Assembly: GCA_947647645.1 (NCBI GenBank) | Contig: CANSLE010000116.1 | Coordinates: forward strand, 1 to 7,394 | Source of the DNA: an uncultured Microbacterium sp. | GTDB lineage: Bacteria > Actinomycetota > Actinomycetes > Actinomycetales > Microbacteriaceae | Reading direction: 5' to 3' | DNA length: 7,394 nt | Shown here: in pieces, positions 1 through 5,078 of the stretch | How the letters are laid out: each line of letters opens with the position of its first letter | Numbering within the stretch: the stretch's first letter is position 1 | Position numbers and translations under genes: made by a program | The notes under the pieces: generated by a model | Databases searched by the model: none | Told to the model about the DNA's origin: nothing | The model's input: the letters and a program-made list of their open reading frames with translations, nothing else

Positions 1-1516
1 GCTCCGCACCGTCCAGCGGTCGCTCGTCGCCGCGGGAGCCCCCCGACAGGCCTATGGTCATCTGCAGCAGCTGCTGTGGCAGGTGGAGACCTTCGGCTTC
101 CACCTCGCCGAGCTCGAGGTGCGCCAACACTCCGCCGTGCACGCCAAGGTGCTCGCCGAGGCGGCCAGCGGCGAGCCGTTGAGCCCTCAGTCGGAGGAGG
201 TGCTCGAGGTCTTCCGCACGATCGCGCAGATCCAGCACCGCTACGGCCCGCGCGCCGCCGGGCGCTACATCGTCTCCTTCACGCAGTCGGCGGGCGACCT
301 CGCCGCCGTGCACGAGTTCGCCCGCATCGCGGTGGGCCCCGGCGGCACCCCGCCGGTGCTCGACGTCATCCCGCTGTTCGAGACCTTCGCCGACCTGCAG
401 GCTGCGTCCGGCATCATGGCCGAGATCGTCGAGCACCCGCAGTTCGCGGCGCGTCTGGAGGCCACCGGACGGCGCCTCGAGGTCATGCTGGGCTACTCGG
501 ACTCGTCGAAGGACGTCGGACCGGTGGCGGCGAACCTCGCACTCTACGAGGCGCAGGCGAAGATCGCCGCGTGGGCGAAGGAGAGCGGCATCCATCTGAC
601 GCTGTTCCACGGGCGCGGCGGCGCTCTCGGTCGCGGCGGCGGACCCGCGAACTCGGCCGTCCTCGCGCAGCCGCCGCACTCCGTCGACGGCCGCTTCAAG
701 CTCACCGAACAGGGCGAGGTCATCTTCGCCCGCTACGGCGACCCGAACATCGCGATGCGTCACATCGACCAGGTCGCGGCGGCGGTGCTCCTCGCCTCCG
801 CTCCGTCGATCGAGGCGCGCAACAGCGCCGCTGCCGACCGCTACGCCGACGTCGCGGCCGCGATGGACACCGCCTCGCGCGAGCGGTTCTTCTCGCTGGT
901 GAAGGCGGAGGGCTTCGCCTCATGGTTCGCGACCGTGACGCCGATGGAGGAGATCGGGCTGCTCGCCCTGGGCTCGCGTCCGGCTCGCCGCGGCCTGTCG
1001 GTCGAGTCACTCGAAGACCTCCGCGCCATCCCGTGGGTGTTCGCGTGGTCGCAGGCGCGCATCAACCTCGCCGGGTGGTTCGGGCTGGGCTCCGCGCTGG
1101 AGGCCGTCGGAGACGTCGAGCTGCTGCGACGCGCCTACGACGAGTGGCCGCTGTTTCGTACCGTGATCGACAACGTCGGGATGAGTCTCGCGAAGGCCGA
1201 CGGCCGGATCGCGCGCCGCTACCTCGACCTCGGCGATCGGCCGGATCTCGCCGACCTGGTCCTGGACGAGCTCCAGCTCACCGGCGACTGGGTGGTCCGC
1301 ATCGTCGGAGGCGACCAGCTGCTGTCCAACAAGCCCGTCCTGCAGCGAGCCGTGAAGATGCGCAGCCCGTACGTCGACGCGCTGTCCCTGCTGCAGCTGC
1401 GCGCCCTGCGCACGCTCCGCACGGGAGATCACGACGACGCCGACCTTCCCCAGTGGCAGCGTCTGCTGCTGCTGAGCGTCTCGGGCGTCTCGGCCGGCCT
1501 CCAGAACACCGGGTGA
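1..1516 (+). CDS. ppc: Phosphoenolpyruvate carboxylase, C-terminal part (5' end outside window)
   Basis: This cytosolic enzyme carboxylates phosphoenolpyruvate with bicarbonate to oxaloacetate, replenishing the TCA cycle. The frame is open from base 2 and ends at TGA 1514-1516, giving 504 visible residues, a little over half of the family's usual ~900. Visible motifs are FGFHLAELEVRQHS (residues ~31-44), whose Arg corresponds to the catalytic Arg of LDIRQES in E. coli; LGYSDSSKDVG (~163-173); and the glycine loop FHGRGGALGRGGGPA (~202-216), with both active-site arginines (205, 211). TEQGEVIFARYGDP, LGSRPARR and LRAIPWVFAWSQ also match the family. Residues aligning with the E. coli aspartate-inhibition site are kept: Arg211, Lys398 (AKADG), Arg454 (MRSPY) and Asn502. 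The terminus QNTG is the canonical end, so the 3' end is intact. By homology, aspartate feedback inhibition is likely. The gene converges on a beta-helix protein gene 18 bases downstream. Confidence 0.97.
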   Translation, partial: LRTVQRSLVAAGAPRQAYGHLQQLLWQVETFGFHLAELEVRQHSAVHAKVLAEAASGEPLSPQSEEVLEVFRTIAQIQHRYGPRAAGRYIVSFTQSAGDLAAVHEFARIAVGPGGTPPVLDVIPLFETFADLQAASGIMAEIVEHPQFAARLEATGRRLEVMLGYSDSSKDVGPVAANLALYEAQAKIAAWAKESGIHLTLFHGRGGALGRGGGPANSAVLAQPPHSVDGRFKLTEQGEVIFARYGDPNIAMRHIDQVAAAVLLASAPSIEARNSAAADRYADVAAAMDTASRERFFSLVKAEGFASWFATVTPMEEIGLLALGSRPARRGLSVESLEDLRAIPWVFAWSQARINLAGWFGLGSALEAVGDVELLRRAYDEWPLFRTVIDNVGMSLAKADGRIARRYLDLGDRPDLADLVLDELQLTGDWVVRIVGGDQLLSNKPVLQRAVKMRSPYVDALSLLQLRALRTLRTGDHDDADLPQWQRLLLLSVSGVSAGLQNTG

Positions 1517-1517
1517 C

Positions 1518-1533
1518 CGGCGCGGCGGCGCCG
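1518..1533. terminator. Short GC hairpin between convergent ppc and beta-helix gene (possible bidirectional terminator)
   Basis: A perfect 6-bp inverted repeat, CGGCGC (1518-1523) and GCGCCG (1528-1533), with a GGCG loop fills nearly all of the 18-base gap between the two facing stop codons. There is no T-tract on either side. Its placement fits a shared terminator, and weak U-less hairpins are common in high-GC actinobacteria. In sequence this GC-rich, however, a 6-bp stem can easily arise by chance. Confidence 0.35.
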
Positions 1534-1534
1534 C

Positions 1535-2134
1535 TCAGTCCACGCGGATGTCGTCGGCGTGGCGCGCGAGCGCGGCGCCGTAGCGCTCCGTGAGCTGGAT
1601 CATCAGGTCCGGCGTGGCGCGGTCGAGGCCGAACACGAAGCCCGGGAAGTCGAGGTCCTTCTGCAGCGCCCAGATCTCGTCGTGACGATCGGGCGACAGC
1701 ATCTGCGCAGGCTCGCCCACGGCCACCCAGCCGATGGGCACCACGGCATCCTCCGCCAGCACGGTGCGCAGATGAACCGTCGCACCGATCCGCGCCTCGG
1801 CGCGATCTCCGATGCGGGCACCGTTGAAGACGCGGACACCGGTGGCGAGGAAGACCTCGTCGCCCACGGTCGCACCCGAGATGCTCGCGGTCGGCCCGAC
1901 GAGCACGTGCGATCCGATGTGCGCCGGATGGGCGGCGCTCGCCCGGATGACGGCGTTCTCCATCACGATGACGTGGTCGCCGAGAGTGATCGGGCCGCCC
2001 TCGGCCGTCAGCACGGCGCCGTGGAGGATCTGGCACCCGGCGCCGATCTCCACGTCACCGGAGATCACCGCGGTCGGCGCGACGACGGCGTGGGGATGGA
2101 TGCGGGGACGCACCCCGAGGTGTTCGAACTGCAT
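1535..2134 (-). CDS. Left-handed beta-helix (hexapeptide-repeat) protein, gamma-carbonic-anhydrase/PaaY-like
   Basis: The 199-residue protein starts at ATG (complement of 2132-2134) behind a good GGGAGG ribosome site and ends at TGA (complement of 1535-1537). Residues ~10-140 form imperfect hexapeptide repeats, such as VEIGAG, ITLGDHV, AHIGSHVLVG, ATVGDEVFLA and ARIGDRAE, which predict a trimeric left-handed beta-helix. The tail VPIGWVAVGEPAQML (~132-146) and the helical stretch DRHDEIWALQKDLDFPGFVFGLDR (written here as DRHDEIW...VFGLDR, ~149-172) resemble proteins annotated as gamma carbonic anhydrases. By my alignment from memory to E. coli YrdA and archaeal Cam, the three zinc-ligand histidines fall on Arg64, Pro81 and Ser86. 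Bicarbonate/CO2 chemistry is therefore doubtful, and the substrate is unknown. Acyltransferase-like activity or a structural role are alternatives. It diverges from gdhA and converges with ppc. There is no signal peptide, so it is probably cytosolic. Confidence 0.9.
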   Translation of the reverse strand: MQFEHLGVRPRIHPHAVVAPTAVISGDVEIGAGCQILHGAVLTAEGGPITLGDHVIVMENAVIRASAAHPAHIGSHVLVGPTASISGATVGDEVFLATGVRVFNGARIGDRAEARIGATVHLRTVLAEDAVVPIGWVAVGEPAQMLSPDRHDEIWALQKDLDFPGFVFGLDRATPDLMIQLTERYGAALARHADDIRVD

Positions 2135-2140
2135 GATCGT

Positions 2141-2146
2141 CCTCCC
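2141..2146 (-). promoter_or_regulatory. Ribosome binding site of the beta-helix gene
   Basis: On the minus strand, GGGAGG lies six bases before the ATG at 2134. It is the strongest Shine-Dalgarno match in the window and fixes this start. Confidence 0.8.
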
Positions 2147-2152
2147 GCCCTC

Positions 2153-2181
2153 ACCCTAGGGCGCGCGCCGCCGCCCGTCGA
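2153..2181 (-). promoter_or_regulatory. Candidate promoter of the beta-helix gene
   Basis: On the minus strand, TCGACG (2181-2176; four of six bases match TTGACA) precedes TAGGGT (2158-2153; fits the actinobacterial TANNNT -10) by a 17-base spacer. Transcription would begin near 2146, leaving a leader of about 12 bases with the ribosome site at its very start. The assignment rests on consensus matching only. Confidence 0.4.
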
Positions 2182-2205
2182 GGGGCGGCGAGAGCACATT
2201 AGGGT
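2178..2205 (+). promoter_or_regulatory. Candidate promoter of the gdhA-permease operon
   Basis: TAGGGT (2200-2205) fits the TANNNT -10 pattern. A weak -35-like TCGAGG (2178-2183; three of six bases match TTGACA) sits 16 bases upstream and overlaps the -35 of the opposing promoter. Transcription would begin near 2212, giving a leader of about 38 bases before the GTG at 2250. The poor -35 suggests an activated or weak promoter. This is inference from consensus only. Confidence 0.4.
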
Positions 2206-2236
2206 GGGACAGGCCGAACCACCCGGGACTGCGGCC

Positions 2237-2242
2237 GGAAAG
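2237..2242 (+). promoter_or_regulatory. Weak ribosome binding site of gdhA
   Basis: GGAAAG lies seven bases before the GTG at 2250. It is a modest Shine-Dalgarno match but correctly spaced. No earlier in-frame start competes. Confidence 0.5.
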
Positions 2243-2249
2243 CTCCACC

Positions 2250-3608
2250 GTGACAGAGAACCTCACCGCCCTGCCCACCTCCGTGTCCGCCGTGTTCGAC
2301 GCCGTCGTCGACCGCAATCCGAACGAACCGGAGTTCCAGCAGGCCGTCCACGAAGTCCTCCACTCGATCGCGCCGGTCATCGAGAGTCACCCTGCTTTCG
2401 ACGCGGCCGGCGTCGTGGAGCGCATGGTCGAGCCGGAGCGCCAGATCATGTTCCGTGTGCCGTGGGTCGACGACCATGGCCGGGTGCGCGTCAACCGCGG
2501 ATTCCGCGTGCAGTTCTCGTCGGTGCTGGGGCCCTACAAGGGCGGACTGAGATTCCACCCCAGCGTGAACCTGTCGATCGTCAAGTTCCTCGGCTTCGAG
2601 CAAGTCTTCAAGAACGCGCTCACCGGCCAGGGCATCGGCGGAGCCAAGGGCGGCAGCGACTTCGATCCCCACGGCCGCTCGGATGCCGAGATCATGCGGT
2701 TCTGTCAGGCCTTCATGAACGAGCTGTACCGACACCTGGGCGAGCACACCGACGTTCCGGCCGGCGACATCGGCGTCGGGGGACGCGAGATCGGCTACCT
2801 GTTCGGGCAGTACCGCAAGATCACGAACCGTCACGAGTCAGGCATGTTCACCGGCAAGGGCGTGCAGTGGGGCGGCGCGGAGGTCCGCACCGAGGCGACC
2901 GGATACGGCGCCGTCTTCTTCGCCGAGGAGATGCTCGCCGTGCGCGGACGATCCCTCGTAGGGCAGCGGATCGGGGTGTCCGGTTCCGGGAACGTCGCGA
3001 TCTACGCGATCGAGAAGGCGCATCAGCTCGGTGCGGTGCCGGTGACGGCATCGGACTCATCCGGCTACGTCGTCGACGACGACGGGATCGATGTGGGCCT
3101 GCTGCGACAGGTCAAGGAGGTCGAGCGTGCGCGTATCGCCGCGTACGCCGCGTACCGGCCCTCCGCGCGTTTCGTCGAGGGCGCCCGCCCCTGGGAGGTC
3201 CCCGTCGACATCGCAGTCCCCGCAGCGACGCAGAACGAGCTCGACGAGACGGATGCGCACGCGCTCCTGTCCAACGGCGTCCGCGCGGTGTCGGAGGGCG
3301 CGAACATGCCGTGCACGCCCGGCGCCGTCGCCGCGCTCCAGGGGGCCGGGGTGCTCTTCGGCCCCGGGAAGGCAGCCAACGCCGGCGGCGTGGCGACATC
3401 GGCGCTCGAGATGAGCCAGAACGCGGCGCGCCAGCGGTGGAGCTTCGAGGACAGCGAACGCAAACTGCGGGCGATCGTCCGCGACATCCACCGCGCGACG
3501 TTCGAGGCCGCCGAGAGGCACGACCGCGAGGGCGACTACGTCGCGGGGGCCAACATCGCGGGGTTCGAGCGCGTCGCGCACGCGATGCTCGCGCAGGGAG
3601 TGATCTGA
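2250..3608 (+). CDS. gdhA: Glutamate dehydrogenase, GdhA (probably NADP-dependent) type
   Basis: The 452-residue protein aligns end to end with E. coli GdhA (447 residues). It catalyses reductive amination of 2-oxoglutarate with ammonium to glutamate, the high-ammonium assimilation route, as a cytosolic hexamer. Family motifs appear in order: DRNPNEPEF (21-29), VEPERQIMFRVPWVDD (60-75), GPYKGGLRFHPSVNLS (94-109, substrate lysine 97), KNAL (121-124), GGAKGGSDFDP (130-140, catalytic Lys133), DVPAGDIGVGGRE (168-180, catalytic Asp173), the Rossmann loop SGSGNVA (244-250) and TASDSSG (266-272). ATQNELD, EGANMP and GKAANAGGVATS follow, and the protein ends in MLAQGVI. GGAKGG replaces the GGGKGG of E. 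coli, a mild change. Assignment to NADP rests on overall family similarity rather than a tested residue. Translation starts at GTG 2250. The gene is followed after five bases by an amino-acid antiporter gene, so the two are probably co-transcribed. Confidence 0.97.
   Translation: MTENLTALPTSVSAVFDAVVDRNPNEPEFQQAVHEVLHSIAPVIESHPAFDAAGVVERMVEPERQIMFRVPWVDDHGRVRVNRGFRVQFSSVLGPYKGGLRFHPSVNLSIVKFLGFEQVFKNALTGQGIGGAKGGSDFDPHGRSDAEIMRFCQAFMNELYRHLGEHTDVPAGDIGVGGREIGYLFGQYRKITNRHESGMFTGKGVQWGGAEVRTEATGYGAVFFAEEMLAVRGRSLVGQRIGVSGSGNVAIYAIEKAHQLGAVPVTASDSSGYVVDDDGIDVGLLRQVKEVERARIAAYAAYRPSARFVEGARPWEVPVDIAVPAATQNELDETDAHALLSNGVRAVSEGANMPCTPGAVAALQGAGVLFGPGKAANAGGVATSALEMSQNAARQRWSFEDSERKLRAIVRDIHRATFEAAERHDREGDYVAGANIAGFERVAHAMLAQGVI
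3595..3600 (+). promoter_or_regulatory. Ribosome-binding-like site before the permease, inside the gdhA 3' end
   Basis: AGGGAG within the last codons of gdhA lies 13 bases before the GTG at 3614, farther than ideal. Initiation may rely on ribosomes finishing gdhA at 3608 (translational coupling). The only other nearby in-frame start, GTG 3635, has no recognisable ribosome site. Confidence 0.4.
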
Positions 3609-3613
3609 ACCCC

Positions 3614-5053
3614 GTGTCGTCGTCCGTCGACGACGTGTCGACCCCCGCGACCACGACCGTCTCGACGCTGACGCTGTCGACCCTCGTGGTCGGCTCGATG
3701 GTCGGCGCCGGGGTCTTCTCCCTGCCCGGAACGTTCTCCGCGCAGACGGGCGTGGCCGGCTCGCTGGTCGCCTGGGCGGTCGCGGGGACGGGCATGTTCT
3801 TGCTCACCCTCGTCTTCCAGCGTCTCGCGGCCCGCCGCCCGCACCTGGATGCCGGAGTGTACTCGTACGCCCGTGCCGGGTTCGGGCGCTACCTGGGCTT
3901 CCTCTCGGCATTCGGCTACTGGGCCAGTGCATGCGCGGGAAACGTCTTCTACTGGGTGTTCATCATGTCGACCGTCGGCGCCGTCGTTCCTGCCGTTGCC
4001 GGTGGCGACAGCCCGATCGCCGTCGCGGTCTCGTCGGCGGGACTCTGGATCTTCTTCTTCCTCGTGCGACGCGGCACGCGCGAGGCGGCCGCCCTGAACC
4101 GCATCGTGAGCGTCGCCAAGGTGCTGCCGATCGTCGCCTTCGTCTTTCTCTGCCTGTTCGCGTTCGACCCCGCGGTCTTCGCGGCCAACATCTCGGGCCC
4201 TGCCGATCTGCCGCTCTACGAACAGGTGCGCGGCACGCTGCTGGTGACCGTGTTCGCCTTCATCGGGGTGGAGGGCGCCAGCGCGTACTCCCGGCATGCC
4301 CGGCGGCGGCGCGACGTCGGGCGCGCGACGGTGCTGGGCTTCGTGAGCGTGCTGGCGATCTTCGTGTCGGTGACGATCGTCTCCTTCGGCATCCTCCCGC
4401 GAGAGCGCATCGCAGAGCTTCCCCAGCCCTCCATGGCCGGCGTGCTCGCCGAGGTCGTCGGACCGTGGGGCGCCGGATTCGTGGGCGTCTCCCTCATCGT
4501 CGCGGTGCTCGGGGCGTACCTGTCATGGACGCTGATGGCGGCCGAGGTCCTGCTCGTCGCCGCGCGCGACGGGGACCTGCCAGCGGTGTTCGCGCGCGCC
4601 AACGGCCGCGATGTCCCGGTCGGTGCCCTCACGATGTCCACCCTGCTGGTGCAGGCGCTGCTGATCGTGGTGCTCTTCTCGACGAACGCCTTCGACGTCG
4701 CCCTCAGCCTCACGAGCGCGTTCGCTCTCATCCCCTACGTGCTGACGGCGGGCTACGGCCTGCGCGTCGCGCTCACGGATGCGCGGTCGACGCCGTCGCT
4801 GCGCGTCGCCGGGGCTGTCGCGGTCGCCGTCTTCGCCAGCGGGTACACGGTCTTCCTTCTCGCCGCCGCCGGCGGGCAGTACCTCCTGCTCGCCATGCTC
4901 GTGCTCGTCCCCGGGACCGCGCTGTTCGCCGTGGCACGCCGCCGACGCGGGGACCGCGTGTTCACGCGGTCGGAGTGGATCGTGTTCGGCGCCGGCGTGG
5001 CGGCAGCCGCCGCGGCGGTGGTCCTGCTCTCGGTCGGAGCGATCACGATCTGA
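3614..5053 (+). CDS. APC-superfamily basic amino acid/polyamine antiporter, ArcD-like
   Basis: The 479-residue integral membrane protein has about 12-13 hydrophobic segments. Helix 1 carries the APC signature GSMVGAGVFSLP (27-38). Next come AGVYSYARAGFGRYLGF (80-96), characteristic of the arginine/ornithine antiporter (ArcD/LysI) branch; FAFIGVEGAS (214-223), the broken helix 6; and the basic loop SRHARRRRDVGRATVLG (226-242), which matches the RAKNRKDVGKAT-type loop of that branch. Later helices lie at roughly 244-260, 285-312, 338-357, 363-384, 397-419 and 422-441, with a last hydrophobic stretch at 454-477. There is no cleavable signal peptide. Substrate is not determined by sequence: arginine/ornithine or lysine exchange is the family's typical role, but no arginine deiminase genes are visible here. 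The GTG start at 3614 is chosen because it is five bases past the gdhA stop and gives the family's usual length. The open frame extends far upstream only because of GC bias. A shared gdhA transcript suggests a role in amino-acid or nitrogen balance. Confidence 0.9.
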   Translation: MSSSVDDVSTPATTTVSTLTLSTLVVGSMVGAGVFSLPGTFSAQTGVAGSLVAWAVAGTGMFLLTLVFQRLAARRPHLDAGVYSYARAGFGRYLGFLSAFGYWASACAGNVFYWVFIMSTVGAVVPAVAGGDSPIAVAVSSAGLWIFFFLVRRGTREAAALNRIVSVAKVLPIVAFVFLCLFAFDPAVFAANISGPADLPLYEQVRGTLLVTVFAFIGVEGASAYSRHARRRRDVGRATVLGFVSVLAIFVSVTIVSFGILPRERIAELPQPSMAGVLAEVVGPWGAGFVGVSLIVAVLGAYLSWTLMAAEVLLVAARDGDLPAVFARANGRDVPVGALTMSTLLVQALLIVVLFSTNAFDVALSLTSAFALIPYVLTAGYGLRVALTDARSTPSLRVAGAVAVAVFASGYTVFLLAAAGGQYLLLAMLVLVPGTALFAVARRRRGDRVFTRSEWIVFGAGVAAAAAAVVLLSVGAITI

Positions 5054-5063
5054 GACCGGCCAC

Positions 5064-5078
5064 GACCGCCCCGCGGTC
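5064..5078. terminator. GC hairpin between convergent permease and mfd genes
   Basis: A perfect 6-bp inverted repeat, GACCGC (5064-5069) and GCGGTC (5073-5078), with a CCC loop lies in the 23-base gap between the facing genes. Its right arm overlaps the mfd stop codon (complement of 5077-5079). No T-tract follows. It could be a weak bidirectional terminator, but a chance match in GC-rich DNA is possible. Confidence 0.35.

Larger units (their letters stand above)
2152..2206. repeat. Nested, co-centred inverted repeats in the divergent intergenic region
   Basis: The outer arms are CACCCTA (2152-2158) and TAGGGTG (2200-2206). The inner arms are CGCCGCCC (2169-2176) and GGGCGGCG (2183-2190), an exact 8-bp match. 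At the middle is the palindrome TCGA (2178-2181). All three dyads centre on 2179-2179.5. The outer arms coincide with the two candidate -10 elements, and the middle with the candidate -35 elements. The inner repeat could be a regulator's operator or a cruciform/hairpin. A palindromic CCCTAGGG (2154-2161) overlaps the left arm. Confidence 0.6.

Noticed and set aside
1463..1478. A CTGCTGCTGCTG triplet run near the end of ppc.
   Set aside because: It encodes the conserved hydrophobic Leu run just before the PEP carboxylase C-terminus and reflects codon preference, not a meaningful repeat.
76..1593. A plus-strand open frame of about 505 codons overlapping ppc in another frame.
   Set aside because: It is extremely Arg/Ala/Gly-rich with no recognisable motif, while the overlapping ppc frame is unmistakable.
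1559..5053. A single plus-strand open frame of about 1164 codons running through the beta-helix gene region, gdhA and the permease.
   Set aside because: Only its last 479 codons (from 3614) look like a real protein. The upstream part is low-complexity Arg/Gly/Ala-rich translation antisense to one gene and out of frame with gdhA, a product of the scarcity of stop codons in GC-rich DNA.
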